Below, in pieces: positions 1 to 8,808 of a stretch of 64,000 nucleotides of DNA. Each line of letters starts with the position of its first letter. The stretch's first letter is position 1. The DNA lies in contig NZ_CP027236.1 in NCBI RefSeq assembly GCF_002999235.1, forward strand, positions 1,178,001 through 1,242,000, read 5' to 3'. Source of the stretch: Actinomyces sp. oral taxon 897. Lineage in GTDB: Bacteria; Actinomycetota; Actinomycetes; Actinomycetales; Actinomycetaceae. The position numbers and the translations under genes were made by a program. A model generated the notes under the pieces. That model was not told the origin of the DNA and did not search any database. It saw only the letters and a list, made by a program, of their open reading frames with translations.

Positions 1-54
1 GATCCCGAGCAGTGGCGCGAGGCCGGGTGGACCTACGCCGGACTGGGGAGGTGA
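1..54 (+). CDS. 3' end of an upstream gene (partial)
   Basis: The first 17 codons in frame 1 read as an open frame ending in TGA at 52-54, with residues DPEQWREAGWTYAGLGR. Their composition is protein-like and the frame ends 38 nt before the histidine kinase start, as expected for the last codons of a preceding gene on the same strand. Too little is present to name a product. It could also be chance. Confidence 0.35.
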   Translation, partial: DPEQWREAGWTYAGLGR

Positions 55-92
55 GGGCCGCCGCGGAGGGGGGCAGGCGTCACAATAGGGTC

Positions 93-1526
93 ATGGAGGT
101 TGCCCGCACCACACTGAGGTCCCGCATCGTGGGGACCATGGTCCTGGTCGCCACCGTGGCCCTGAGCGTCTCCGGGACCCTGCTGTGGGTCCTGGAGGAG
201 CGCAGCATCCACCACGACGCCGACCGTCAGCTGGATCGCGTCCACACCCTGCTGACCGACCTGGCGGTCACCGGGACCGACCCGGGCACCGGCGCGCCCT
301 TCACCTCCCCCTCCCGGGTGCTCCACGCCTACCTGTCGGCCACGGTGCTGGGCCCCACCCAGGGGGCGGTGGCCCTCCTGGGCTCCCGGGTCTACCTGCT
401 GGCGCCCCGGGGGGTCACCCTGCGCCCCGAGGAGGACCCCGAGCTCATGTCCTACGCGACGGCGCACGCCACCGGGGCGGACGCGGTGGTGGACACCCTG
501 CGCACCGCCAGGGGCACCTACCGGGTGCTGGTCTCACCCATTACCACCCACGGGGAGCAGGGGGCCCTGGTGTACGTCATCGACCTGCGCGCCCCCACCT
601 CCTCGCTACGCCAGTCCATGGCCCTGTACGCCCTGTCCGCTACCGTGAGCCTGGCCGCGGTGGCGGTGCTGGCCAGGGTCGCCGTCGGACGCCTGCTGCG
701 CCCCATTGGTGAGCTGCGCCAGGCCGCGGAGGCCATTGACGAGCGCAACCTCTCCCAGCGAGTACCCGTGCGCGGCCGGGACGACCTGGCGGCGCTGGCC
801 TCCGCCTTCAACCGGATGGTGGGCCGGGTGGAGCGGTCGGTGGAGGCGCAGCGGAGCCTGACCGACGACGTCGGCCACGAGCTGCGCACCCCCATCACCA
901 TTGTGCGCGGCCACCTGGAGCTGGTGGACCCCCACGACCCCGAGGACGTGACCTCCACCACCCACCTGGCGCTGGAGGAGCTGGACCGCATGGGGGTGCT
1001 CGTCAACGACATGCTCACCCTGGCCAGATCCCTGGACTCCCAGCACGTCCGGCCCCAGGACTACGACGTCGCCGCCCTGACGCGCACGGTCCTGGACAAG
1101 GCGCGTGCCCTGGGGGAGCGCCGGTGGCTGCTGGAGGGGACGGCGCAGGTCACCGCCCGGGTGGACCAGCAGCGCCTGACCCAGGCCTGGCTCCAGCTGG
1201 CCGCCAACGCGGTGCGCTACTCCGACCCCGGATCCACCGTGGCCCTGGGCTCGGCCGCCACCGGATCCGAGCTGCGCCTGTGGGTGCGTGACGAGGGCAC
1301 GGGGATCGCCCCGCAGGACCTGGAGCGCATCCGGCAGCGCTTTGTACGCACCGCCCAGGCGCGGGCGCGCTCCAGCGGGTCGGGGCTGGGGCTGCCCATT
1401 GTGGAGAACATTGTGGCCGCCCACGGGGGCCGGCTGGACATCGCCTCCGAGCCCGGTACAGGCTCGGTGTTCACCATGGTCCTGCCGTGGAGCCCCGACG
1501 AGGCGGCGGGGCCCACCGGACGGTAG
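93..1526 (+). CDS. Two-component sensor histidine kinase
   Basis: Membrane sensor kinase, 477 aa from the ATG chosen here. TM1 is at about residues 12-34, followed by an extracytoplasmic sensor region and TM2 at about 175-197. A HAMP linker follows, then the H-box GHELRTP with phospho-acceptor His near residue 262, the N-box AANAVRYS near 372, and G-boxes DEGTGIAP and GSGLGLP. The domain order is that of OmpR-partner kinases. The start at 93 has no clear Shine-Dalgarno, but CACAAT lies 6 nt upstream and could be a -10 for a leaderless transcript. An in-frame upstream start at 12 would add an unlikely Arg/Gly-rich extension. The response regulator begins 23 nt downstream, so the two form an operon. 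The signal sensed cannot be read from the sequence. Confidence 0.93.
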   Translation: MEVARTTLRSRIVGTMVLVATVALSVSGTLLWVLEERSIHHDADRQLDRVHTLLTDLAVTGTDPGTGAPFTSPSRVLHAYLSATVLGPTQGAVALLGSRVYLLAPRGVTLRPEEDPELMSYATAHATGADAVVDTLRTARGTYRVLVSPITTHGEQGALVYVIDLRAPTSSLRQSMALYALSATVSLAAVAVLARVAVGRLLRPIGELRQAAEAIDERNLSQRVPVRGRDDLAALASAFNRMVGRVERSVEAQRSLTDDVGHELRTPITIVRGHLELVDPHDPEDVTSTTHLALEELDRMGVLVNDMLTLARSLDSQHVRPQDYDVAALTRTVLDKARALGERRWLLEGTAQVTARVDQQRLTQAWLQLAANAVRYSDPGSTVALGSAATGSELRLWVRDEGTGIAPQDLERIRQRFVRTAQARARSSGSGLGLPIVENIVAAHGGRLDIASEPGTGSVFTMVLPWSPDEAAGPTGR

Positions 1527-1549
1527 CAGGCAAGCACGAGGGAGAAGGT

Positions 1550-2218
1550 ATGAGCACGGTACTGGTCGTCGAGGACGAGGCGCGCATCGCCTCCTTCGTC
1601 TCCAAGGGGCTGCGGGCCGCCGGCCTGAGCGTGGAGGTCACCGGGTCCGGCAGGCAGGCCGTGGCACGCGCCTGCCAGGAGGGGATCGACCTCATCCTGC
1701 TGGACGTGGGCCTGCCCGACGTGGACGGCTTCGAGGTGCTGGAGCGGATCCGCGGCCAGGGGGTGAGCACCCCGGTCATTATGCTCACCGCCCGCTCCTC
1801 GGTGGAGGACCGGGTCGCCGGCCTGAGCGGCGGGGCGGACGACTACGTGGCCAAGCCCTTCGCCTTCGAGGAGCTGCTGGCACGGGTGCGCCTGCGTATG
1901 CGCCCCCAGGGGCGTGAGCCCGGGGGTGGCTCGGCGACCCGGCTGACCCACCGGGACCTGGTGCTGGATCTGCGCACCCGCCGGATCCTGGCGGACGGAT
2001 CCTGGCGCGACCTGTCGGCCCGCGAGTTCGCCCTGGCGGAGACCTTTATGCGCAACGCCGGGATGGTGCTCAGCCGTGAGCAGCTGCTGGGCGCCGTGTG
2101 GGGCATCGACTTCGACCCCGGCTCCAACGTGGTGGACGTCTACGTGTCCTACCTGCGCTCCAAGATCGGGCGGGAGCGCCTGGAGACGGTGCGGGGCATG
2201 GGCTACCGCCTGGTGTGA
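1550..2218 (+). CDS. OmpR-family response regulator
   Basis: 222 aa. The receiver domain covers residues 1-115, with phospho-acceptor Asp52 in LILLDVGLPD and the conserved Lys102 in AKPF. The C-terminal winged-helix DNA-binding domain (about 125-222) contains the typical LSAREFAL and SREQLLGAVWG elements. It is the cognate partner of the kinase immediately upstream. The ATG at 1550 is preceded by GGAGAA at good spacing; the longer in-frame form starting at 1487 overlaps the kinase and is not conserved in the family. The transcript ends 29 nt from the converging small membrane-protein gene. Confidence 0.95.
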   Translation: MSTVLVVEDEARIASFVSKGLRAAGLSVEVTGSGRQAVARACQEGIDLILLDVGLPDVDGFEVLERIRGQGVSTPVIMLTARSSVEDRVAGLSGGADDYVAKPFAFEELLARVRLRMRPQGREPGGGSATRLTHRDLVLDLRTRRILADGSWRDLSAREFALAETFMRNAGMVLSREQLLGAVWGIDFDPGSNVVDVYVSYLRSKIGRERLETVRGMGYRLV

Positions 2219-2247
2219 GCACCCCGGCACCGGCCCGGCGCTGGGGC

Positions 2248-2601
2248 TCAGTCGTCGTCACGGTCGTGGTCGTCGTGGTCCTTGTCGTCATCGTCGTCGT
2301 GGTCGTCGTCGACGACCACCGGGGGCGCGGGGGCCACGGGACGGGGAGCGGGGACGGTGCCCTCCGACGGCGGCTCGGCCGGTGGCAGGGGGCTGCCAGC
2401 GGGGTCGGTGGTGGGCGCCGCGTCCCCGGGCCCGGCGGTGGCGGAGGGGGCGGGGCTGCGGCTGGGGATGGTGATCCCCGGCTTGCTCGCCGGGCCGTCG
2501 GTGTAGGAGGCCAGGGCCACCAGGCCCAGGAGGAGCCCTCCTGCGGCCACGAGGATGCTGAGGATGAGGACGACGAGTCGGGATCGGTGCATGAGCTTCA
2601 C
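2248..2601 (-). CDS. Small single-pass membrane protein with Asp/His tail
   Basis: 117 aa from a GTG start at 2601, preceded by GGAGG at 7 nt. It has a short basic N-terminus, one hydrophobic helix (LVVLILSILVAAGGLLLGLV), then about 60 residues rich in Pro/Ala/Ser, and ends in an almost pure Asp/His tail (about 20 residues, only K and R as interruptions). The tail is encoded by a run of GTC/GTG-like triplets on the plus strand (about 2248-2320). The family was not recognised. The tail could bind divalent metal or cations outside the membrane; this is inference. It converges on the two-component operon and may be one of its targets, but nothing in the sequence proves that. Confidence 0.7.
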   Translation of the reverse strand: MKLMHRSRLVVLILSILVAAGGLLLGLVALASYTDGPASKPGITIPSRSPAPSATAGPGDAAPTTDPAGSPLPPAEPPSEGTVPAPRPVAPAPPVVVDDDHDDDDDKDHDDHDRDDD

Positions 2602-2932
2602 GGTTCTACCTCCGCCACCATGGCACCACACGCCCCTGAGACGTGGGCCAGGCCAGGATGAGAGTCCTCTCATGGAGCGGGTGACGTGTCCGGGGCCGCG
2701 CGGGGTCGACCCGGCAGGCGGGCAGGCCTGCGCCTGGGCGCCGTCCGTGGACTGTTGCGCCACCCGGCAGGCGGGCAGGTCGGCGGCCGGGCTCGCCGGG
2801 CACCGGCCCTTGGTGCCCGAGGCCGTGAACCGGGCCGTGCGGCCCCAGCCCCCGGGCGCCGCGAGGCGGAGGCCGTCGGGCAGCGGGCCGCGCGGGCCGG
2901 GTACCGTCCCTGCCCCGGGCGCCGCACCGCGC
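2602..2932. other. Intergenic, no gene seen
   Basis: GC-rich gap between the small membrane protein and the leuD stop codon. Frames that are open here lack ribosome sites and family motifs. The only structure noted is an 18 bp direct repeat, ACCCGGCAGGCGGGCAGG, at 2709 and 2762 (53 bp apart). Confidence 0.5.
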
Positions 2933-3586
2933 TCAGGGGCGCGGCATGTCGGCGGCCCGCGCGGGCACCACCGGGACCGGGGGCAGGTGGCGGGCCGGCA
3001 GCGTGGCCGGTTTGAAGGCCGGCCGCGCCCGCTCGTAGGCGACGATCTCCTCCTCGTGCTGGAGGGTCAGCGAGATGTCGTCCAGGCCCTCCATGAGGGT
3101 CCAGCGCACGTAGTCGTCGATGGAGAAGGTGCACCGGAAGGCGCCCGCCTCCACGGTGCGGGCCTCCAGGTCCACGGTCACCTCGGTCCCCGGGGCGGTC
3201 TCCAGGATCTTCCACAGCTGCTCGCAGTCCTCCTGGCTCACCACCCCGGCCACCAGCCCCTGCTTGCCGGCGTTGCCGCGGAAGATGTCGGCGAACCGGG
3301 GGGCCAGGACCACCTTGAAGCCGTAGTCCTTCAGGGCCCACACGGCGTGCTCGCGTGAGGAGCCGGTACCGAAGTCGGGCCCGGCCACCAGCACGGAGGC
3401 CCGTCGGTAGGCCTCCTGGTTGAGGACGAAACCGGGGTCGCCCGCCCTCCAGGAGGCGAACAGGGCGTCCTCGAAACCGGTGCGGGTGATCCGCTTGAGG
3501 TAGACGGCCGGGATGATCTGGTCGGTGTCCACGGCGCTGCGGCGCAGGGGGGCGCCGATACCGGTGTGGCGGATGAACTTCTCCAT
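2933..3586 (-). CDS. leuD: 3-isopropylmalate dehydratase small subunit
   Basis: 217 aa. With LeuC it forms isopropylmalate isomerase, which converts 2-isopropylmalate to 3-isopropylmalate in leucine biosynthesis. Family signatures include [14 protein letters not shown] near the N-terminus and the swivel-domain motif [17 protein letters not shown]. Length is slightly above the usual 190-200 aa because of a Pro/Ala-rich C-terminus. The ATG at 3586 has GGAGG upstream. It follows leuC by 23 nt, so translation is probably coupled. Longer in-frame starts would run into leuC and are rejected. Confidence 0.97.
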   Translation of the reverse strand: MEKFIRHTGIGAPLRRSAVDTDQIIPAVYLKRITRTGFEDALFASWRAGDPGFVLNQEAYRRASVLVAGPDFGTGSSREHAVWALKDYGFKVVLAPRFADIFRGNAGKQGLVAGVVSQEDCEQLWKILETAPGTEVTVDLEARTVEAGAFRCTFSIDDYVRWTLMEGLDDISLTLQHEEEIVAYERARPAFKPATLPARHLPPVPVVPARAADMPRP

Positions 3587-3609
3587 GGGTCTGGATCCTC
3601 CGTTACGTC

Positions 3610-5127
3610 TCAGGCCGCGGCGGGGACGGGCAGGGTGACGGCGGCCGGGACGGGCCCGGGTGCCGGGGCGGGCCCGGGTGCAGGGACCCCAGGTGCCGTG
3701 GTGGTGGCCGGGCGGGCGGGCAGGGGCGGCAGGTCGGCGGGGCTGGACAGGGTGCCGCGCACCGCGGTGGCCGCGGCCACCGCCGGGGAGACCAGGTGGG
3801 TGCGCCCGCCCTTGCCCTGACGCCCCTCGAAGTTGCGGTTGGAGGTGGAGGCGGCGCGCTCCCCGGGGGCGAGCTTGTCGGGGTTCATGGCCAGGCACAT
3901 GGAGCACCCGGCGTTGCGCCACTCGGCGCCGAAGTCCTTGAAGACCTGGTCCAGGCCCTCGGCCTCGGCCTGGAGGCGGATGCGGGCCGAGGCGGGAACC
4001 ACCAGCATGCGCAGGCCGGGGGCCTTGGTGCGGCCCCGGACCACCTCGGCGGCGGTGCGCAGGTCCTCGATGCGCCCGTTGGTGCAGCTCCCCACGAAGA
4101 CGGCGTCGACCGGGATCTGGCGCAGGGGCGTGCCGGGGGTCAGGTCCATGTACTCGATGGCGCGCTGGGCGGCGAGGCGCTCGGTGGCGTCGGCGATGTC
4201 CTCGGGGTCGGGGACGGCCGCCGAGATGGGCAGGCCCTGGCCGGGGTTGGTGCCCCAGGTGACGAAGGGCTCGATGTCGGCGGCCTCCAGGACCACCTCG
4301 GTGTCGAAGACGGCGTCGGCGTCGGTGCGCAGGGAGTCCCAGTAGGCCACGGCGGCGTCCCAGTCCGCGCCGACGGGGGCGTGGGGCCGCCCGGCGAGGT
4401 AGTCGTAGGTGACGGCGTCGGGGGCGATCATGCCGGCGCGGGCCCCGCCCTCGATGCTCATGTTGCAGATGGTCATGCGGGCCTCCATCGAGAGCTGCTC
4501 GATGGCGCGGCCGCGGTACTCGATGACGTGGCCCTGGGCGCCGTTGGTGCCGATCTTGGCGATAATGGCCAGGATAATGTCCTTGGCCCCGCTGCCCGCG
4601 GGCAGGTCGCCGTCAATGGTCACGCTCATGGTCCTGAAGGGGGCAATGGGCAGGGTCTGGGTGGCCAGGACGTGCTCCACCTGGGAGGTGCCGATGCCGA
4701 AGGCCAGGGCCCCGAAGGCGCCGTGGGTGGAGGTGTGGGAGTCCCCGCACACCACCGTCATGCCGGGCTGGGTCAGGCCCAGCTGGGGGCCGACGGCGTG
4801 GACGATGCCCTGGTCGGCGTCGCCCAGGGAGTGCAGGCGCACCCCGAACTCGGCGCAGTTGCGTCGCAGGGTCTCGATCTGGGTGCGGGACGTGGGGTCG
4901 GCGATGGGCAGGTCGATGTCCAGGGTGGGGGTGTTGTGGTCCTCGGTGGCCAGGGTCAGGTCGGGGCGGCGGACCTGGCGGCCGGCCAGGCGCAGGCCCT
5001 CGAAGGCCTGGGGGCTGGTGACCTCGTGGACGAGGTGGAGGTCGATGTAGAGCAGGTCAGGGGCGCCGTCGGCACCCTGGGTCACGACGTGGTCGCGCCA
5101 GACCTTCTCAGCCAGGGTCATACCCAT
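3610..5127 (-). CDS. leuC: 3-isopropylmalate dehydratase large subunit
   Basis: 505 aa aconitase-superfamily enzyme binding a [4Fe-4S] cluster. Ligand cysteines are visible in VGSCTNGR and in [13 protein letters not shown]. The active-site segment [14 protein letters not shown] is intact. It has an unusual C-terminal extension of about 40 residues made almost only of Pro, Ala, Val and Thr, absent from typical ~470 aa LeuC. Two possible starts (ATG 5127 and 5121) lie downstream of GAGGA; the first is used here. It is transcribed away from the IclR-type regulator, the arrangement seen for NdgR and leuCD in Streptomyces and Corynebacterium relatives. Confidence 0.97.
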   Translation of the reverse strand: MGMTLAEKVWRDHVVTQGADGAPDLLYIDLHLVHEVTSPQAFEGLRLAGRQVRRPDLTLATEDHNTPTLDIDLPIADPTSRTQIETLRRNCAEFGVRLHSLGDADQGIVHAVGPQLGLTQPGMTVVCGDSHTSTHGAFGALAFGIGTSQVEHVLATQTLPIAPFRTMSVTIDGDLPAGSGAKDIILAIIAKIGTNGAQGHVIEYRGRAIEQLSMEARMTICNMSIEGGARAGMIAPDAVTYDYLAGRPHAPVGADWDAAVAYWDSLRTDADAVFDTEVVLEAADIEPFVTWGTNPGQGLPISAAVPDPEDIADATERLAAQRAIEYMDLTPGTPLRQIPVDAVFVGSCTNGRIEDLRTAAEVVRGRTKAPGLRMLVVPASARIRLQAEAEGLDQVFKDFGAEWRNAGCSMCLAMNPDKLAPGERAASTSNRNFEGRQGKGGRTHLVSPAVAAATAVRGTLSSPADLPPLPARPATTTAPGVPAPGPAPAPGPVPAAVTLPVPAAA

Positions 5128-5202
5128 CGTAATGTCCTCTCAGTGGTCTGTTACATACTTCCCAGGAGGACCTGCGTAGCGACACCGCAGGCAGTCGCAC
5201 CA

Positions 5203-5227
5203 TGAGACCATGGGGCATCCCGTCTCA
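5203..5227. promoter_or_regulatory. Candidate operator in the leuC/ndgR divergent promoter
   Basis: A perfect dyad TGAGAC-N13-GTCTCA spans 5203-5227. A GGCATCCC element inside it recurs inverted as GGGATGCC just downstream (5283-5290). It lies about 75 nt upstream of leuC and about 95 nt upstream of the regulator start. NdgR-family proteins are known to control leuCD from the shared promoter. That this exact dyad is the site is inference. Confidence 0.4.
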
Positions 5228-5322
5228 GCATTCGCGCAGATCCTGGAATCTGACGCGGAGTCTAGTTGAAATCTCATCCCTTGGGATGCCAGTATCAGAT
5301 TATGGACGCACGGAGTGAGGCC

Positions 5323-6054
5323 ATGAACGACTCGGAAAACGGCAGCGGCGTCGGCGTCATCGACAAGGCCGCCCTGGTCATGAACGCCCTGGAGGCGGGC
5401 CCGGCCACCCTGGCCCAGCTCGTCACGGCTACCCACCTGGCCCGCCCCACCGCCCACCGCATCGCGGTGGCACTGGAGTTCCACCGCCTGGTGGCACGCG
5501 ACTCCCAGGGACGGTTCGTCCTGGGGCCGCGCCTGAGCGAGCTCGCCTCCGCCGCCGGGGAGGACCACCTCCTGGCCGCCGCGGGCCCGGTGCTGGCCGC
5601 CCTGCGGGACAAGACCCACGAGTCGGCCCAGCTCTACCGGCGCCAGGGGGACGTGCGGGTCTGCGTGGCCAACGCCGAGCGGCCCATCGGCCTGCGCGAC
5701 TCCATCCCGGTGGGGGCCACCATGTCCATGCTCGGCGGCTCGGGCGCCCAGGTCCTGCTGGCCTGGGAGGAGCCCGACCGCCTGCACCGGGGGCTGGTGG
5801 GGGCGCGCTTCAACGCCACCATGCTCTCCACCGTCCGACGTCGCGGCTGGGCCCAGTCCGTGGGCGAGCGCGAGCCGGGGGTGGCCTCCGTCTCAGCACC
5901 TGTGCGGGCCACGGGGGGCAAGGTCATTGCCGCCGTGTCCATCTCCGGGCCCATTGAGCGGATGGGACGCCAGCCCGGCCGGGTCCACGGCGCCGTGGTC
6001 ATGGCCGCGGCCCGCCGCCTGTCCGAGGTCCTGCGCAGCTCCGACGAGGACTGA
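5323..6054 (+). CDS. ndgR: IclR-family regulator of amino-acid metabolism (NdgR-like)
   Basis: 243 aa: N-terminal winged HTH (residues about 10-70) and C-terminal IclR effector domain. Segments such as SGVGVIDKAALV, ARPTAHRIAVALE, RGWAQS and VGEREPGVASVSAPVR are typical of the NdgR/LeuR group, which controls leucine and other amino-acid genes. The start at 5323 has GGAGTGAGG at ideal distance; upstream in-frame starts at 5302 and 5266 have no ribosome site and add residues not seen in the family. It is divergent from leuC. The 3' end is followed after 46 nt by a 22 bp repeat array. Confidence 0.92.
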   Translation: MNDSENGSGVGVIDKAALVMNALEAGPATLAQLVTATHLARPTAHRIAVALEFHRLVARDSQGRFVLGPRLSELASAAGEDHLLAAAGPVLAALRDKTHESAQLYRRQGDVRVCVANAERPIGLRDSIPVGATMSMLGGSGAQVLLAWEEPDRLHRGLVGARFNATMLSTVRRRGWAQSVGEREPGVASVSAPVRATGGKVIAAVSISGPIERMGRQPGRVHGAVVMAAARRLSEVLRSSDED

Positions 6055-6100
6055 CCCCGCCCCGCCCCCTCCCCTCCCCCGCCCCACTCCCGCCCTTCCG

Positions 6101-6188
6101 CGAGAACGGTACTTATTCGTCGCGAGAACGGTACTTGTTGGCCGTGAGAACGGTACTTGTTCGTCGTGAGAACGGAGTGCTTGTGGGG
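6101..6188 (+). repeat. 22 bp tandem repeat array 1 (4 units)
   Basis: Four head-to-tail 22 bp units with core GAGAACGGTACTT; the last is degenerate. The first unit is preceded by TTCCG, as in array 2. Array reads on the plus strand, downstream of ndgR. It marks the left edge of an accessory island whose right edge is array 4 in inverse orientation. Confidence 0.9.
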
Positions 6189-6446
6189 ACGGGCGGTTGG
6201 CGTGGTCCGCAGGTCGCACTGGTTGCCGTGTCCCTCCTCCAGCGGTCCCCGGGGGATCGGAATAATCCCACGGATCCCGCAGGCGCCTCCTGCAGGGACT
6301 CATGAGATCTGCAGGAGCCGGTACGACTCGTGGCGGGCACGCCGTACAGGCTGGGCCCGTTGGGCCCAATACGGGACCACCGCCCCTGGTGGCGGACGGG
6401 TGCCGGAGGGATTATGCGCGACCAAGACCGTACCGGGCGCCCGACT
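6189..6446. other. Intergenic, no gene seen
   Basis: No coding signal. The clearest structure is a 9 bp inverted repeat CTCCTGCAG / CTGCAGGAG at 6287-6295 and 6309-6317, with a 13 nt loop. It lies between repeat array 1 and the MITE-like element. Confidence 0.5.
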
Positions 6447-6577
6447 TGTCACAATCTGAGGATCAGAACCGGACCCACCCCTCTCTCACCTTTGTGCACT
6501 TAATGTCCACGCAGGTCAGAGACCCGGATCCTGCTGCAGTTGAGGGTGCTCCTCGTTCTGATCCTCAGATTTGGACA
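6447..6577. mobile_element. MITE-like element, copy 1 (131 bp)
   Basis: 131 bp element bounded by an approximately 21 bp terminal inverted repeat (left end begins TGTCACAATCTGAGGATC, right end is the near-complement ending GATTTGGACA). A second copy of exactly the same length lies at 58226-58356. Both share the internal segment TTTGTGCA and ATGTCCACGCAGGTCAG, but the region next to the right terminus has diverged. There is no open frame and no obvious target duplication. A non-autonomous transposable element is the simplest reading; a structured RNA is the alternative. Confidence 0.75.
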
Positions 6578-6715
6578 CGCGCCAGAGCCGGGACGACGAG
6601 CAACCGAGAAATTACTCAGAGATCCACATAACCCACTCAGATTTGCGCAAGGAAACGGGGGTGGTGCTGCGGGCGGGGTGCCCGCGTCCTCCCGTCTGTC
6701 CCCTCCGTCCTTCCG

Positions 6716-6770
6716 CGAGAACGGTACTTGTTTGTCGTGAGAACGGTACTTGTTTGTCGTGAGAACGGGT
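6716..6770 (+). repeat. 22 bp tandem repeat array 2 (2.5 units)
   Basis: Two full units and a partial one, core GAGAACGGTACTTG, plus strand. The sequence following the array is G/T-rich on the plus strand for about 300 nt. With array 3 (opposite orientation) it brackets the lipoprotein/PKD gene pair. Confidence 0.9.
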
Positions 6771-7116
6771 GCCGGGTTGCTGCCTGGGGTGTGGCTGGTG
6801 GCGTGCTTGTCTGGGTGTGTCCTGAGGGGTCTGGCTGGGTGGGTGGTTCGGCCAGGGTGTGGCCGTCACCGTCCTCCCCCTGCTCCCGGGTCGGTTGGGT
6901 GGGTGTGGGACGTGGGTCCTGGTTTGGGGGTGTGGGTGCTGGGCTGCCTGGGTGTCGGGTTGCTGGGTGGTTGTGGTGTGTGTGCATGGGTTGGGTGGTG
7001 GTGTTATGGTGGTGTGTGTCGTCTGGTTGGCGGTGGGGTTGGTCGTGGTGGCGCTGGTGCCGCCGGGCCCGCCCCCTTGTCCTGCTCTTGTTCCTGGGTG
7101 TGTGAGGGGGGTCGCG

Positions 7117-7773
7117 ATGGTGCGGTCCGGGTCGTGGGTGCCTGCCCTGGCGGTGGTCATGGTGTCCGTCCTGGCGGGGTGCTCCGGTGGTGGCGTCTCT
7201 GGTGCGTCGCCGAGTGTGGATCCCTATGAGGTGGGTGCCAGTGCGATGGCGGCGGCGGCCTCGGCGTCGGCCAGTGCGCGGGCCAGTCGTGACGCGGCCC
7301 TGGGGCCGGACCTGGTGGCCAGGCGTGATGCGGCCCTGGCCACACCACCGCCGGACAAGCCTGAGAACCTGGGCGAGGACAGCCTGGAGGCCGCAGCTGC
7401 CGCGGCCGTGTACTTCTTCAGTCTCTACCGGTACGCGGCGGTCACCGGTGACACCAAGGACTTTGAGGCCATGAGCGAGCAGCGGTGCAAGTTCTGCGCC
7501 GACCTTGTTGACAAGACCACCAGGCTGCACCAGGAGGGGGGCTGGGCCGACCCCTGGGAGCAGACCGCCGAGAAGGTCGAGGCCTACCCCCTCAACCCCG
7601 GATACGAATACCACCAGGTAGACGTCACCCTCTTTATGGGGGACATTACGACGTGCGAGGGAAACAGTCCCGACACCAAGACTACGCCAGCGGAGACGGA
7701 GAAGCTCCACGTGGCGCTGCGTTATCATGACGGTACGTGGACCGTCGGAGGAGTGGAGGTTGTTAAGCCATGA
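7117..7773 (+). CDS. Putative lipoprotein, DUF6318-like
   Basis: 218 aa exported lipoprotein. The signal peptide ends in the lipobox LAGC (about residues 19-22). An Ala/Ser-rich spacer follows, then a compact domain (residues about 90-218) containing AAVYFFSLYRYAAVTGD, a CKFC pair and WTVGGVEVV, consistent with the DUF6318 family of actinobacterial lipoproteins. The assignment is from recall. The ATG at 7117 has a strong GAGGGGGG site 5 nt upstream; the longer frame from 6859 runs through G/T-rich repeat-flank DNA and is unlikely to be coding. The next gene overlaps by 4 bp (ATGA), so the pair is translationally coupled. Confidence 0.8.
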   Translation: MVRSGSWVPALAVVMVSVLAGCSGGGVSGASPSVDPYEVGASAMAAAASASASARASRDAALGPDLVARRDAALATPPPDKPENLGEDSLEAAAAAAVYFFSLYRYAAVTGDTKDFEAMSEQRCKFCADLVDKTTRLHQEGGWADPWEQTAEKVEAYPLNPGYEYHQVDVTLFMGDITTCEGNSPDTKTTPAETEKLHVALRYHDGTWTVGGVEVVKP

Positions 7774-8594
7774 CGACAAGACGTTTTCTCAGCACCAATC
7801 TACTGCTAACGAGTCTGCCTCTGACTCTTATCTGCTCTCCTGCGACTTATGCGGACGAGAGGTCATCAGACTTCCATGCCGAAACGTCCCCGGGCGACAG
7901 CACGATCACCTTGTACGGTGATCAGTATGAGCGTCTGGATCCGGGTCCGGGCTCGGGTGGGTCTGGTGGTTCTGGGTCGGGTTCGTCTGGTGGGTCGTCT
8001 GACGTGGTGGTGTCGTTCTCGGTGTCGAAGCCGGGCAAGGTCCCGCTGGTGTGCGTGGCCTACGCGCCGGACCCCGGCCACCTGTTCTGCATGCCCTACG
8101 AACCCGACCCCGAGGAGCCTGCGCCGGCTGCGGTGCCGGTGGTGGTCTCGGCCAGGGACGTGGCGTCCCTGATGGTGGAGGGGTCGGGTATCACCCGCCA
8201 GCCCCCTGGTGGCACGGCCCGGGTGGACGTGGACCTCATCGCCTACACCGACCCCACCACACGGTCCCTGTCCACCACCGTGGCCGGCACCCCGGTGGAG
8301 GTGGAGGCCACGCCCGTCTCCTACCACTGGGACTGGGGGGACGCCACCACCACGACCACCACCAGCCCCGGCGCCCCCTGGCCCCACCAGACCGTGACCC
8401 ACCGCTACCACCACCCCCAGACCGGCGTCCACCTCACCCTGACCACCACCTGGACCGCCCGCTACCGCCCCCAGGACGGAACCTGGCACGACGTCCAAGG
8501 CACCGTCACAACCACCCAACAGTCTGACACCTTCAACCTAGTAGACACCACAACACACCTCACCGACCACGCAGAACACACACAAGGACACTAG
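7770..8594 (+). CDS. Secreted PKD-like domain protein
   Basis: 274 aa. N-terminal signal peptide (TNLLLTSLPLTLICSPATYA), then a Gly/Ser linker and a C-terminal PKD-like beta-sandwich recognisable by VSYHWDWGD, the VTHRYHHP segment and the following TLTTTWTARYR strand. The start overlaps the lipoprotein stop. The first 130 nt are much more A/T-rich than the rest, while the last 200 nt are C/A-rich with many His and Thr codons, suggesting mosaic origin. Likely function is cell-surface binding or adhesion together with the lipoprotein; this is inference. Confidence 0.78.
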   Translation: MTTRRFLSTNLLLTSLPLTLICSPATYADERSSDFHAETSPGDSTITLYGDQYERLDPGPGSGGSGGSGSGSSGGSSDVVVSFSVSKPGKVPLVCVAYAPDPGHLFCMPYEPDPEEPAPAAVPVVVSARDVASLMVEGSGITRQPPGGTARVDVDLIAYTDPTTRSLSTTVAGTPVEVEATPVSYHWDWGDATTTTTTSPGAPWPHQTVTHRYHHPQTGVHLTLTTTWTARYRPQDGTWHDVQGTVTTTQQSDTFNLVDTTTHLTDHAEHTQGH

Positions 8595-8643
8595 ACAACC
8601 CCCGCACCCACGCCCCGTACAACGAGCACCGGCCCCACACGCA

Positions 8644-8752
8644 ACAAATACCGTTCTCACGACGAACAAGTACCGTTCTCACGAGAGGGACGAGGCAGCA
8701 CACCAGCAGCCAGCCCCACCGCACCACCCGCACTCACCGATGCGCCGCCCAC
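8644..8752. repeat. 22 bp array 3 plus flank: left direct repeat bracketing mrr
   Basis: 8644-8685 holds two 22 bp units in minus orientation. The following ~65 nt (including GAGGCAGCACACCAGC) recurs at 9912-10017 with its own array. The two ~106 bp blocks are direct repeats about 85% identical by eye, one on each side of the Mrr-like gene. Confidence 0.8.
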
Positions 8753-8808
8753 CACGACCGCAGAGCCTGACGAGCCGCACGAACCTGGTCCCAGCATCCC
8801 CGTACCCC

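Noticed and set aside
6447..6577. MITE-like element as a tRNA or riboswitch
   Set aside because: No cloverleaf or known aptamer pattern; equal-length copies in unrelated contexts favour a mobile repeat.
6859..7116. Longer N-terminus for the DUF6318-like lipoprotein
   Set aside because: The G/T-rich flank of array 2 gives the extension; the ATG at 7117 has a strong ribosome site and begins a proper lipoprotein signal peptide.
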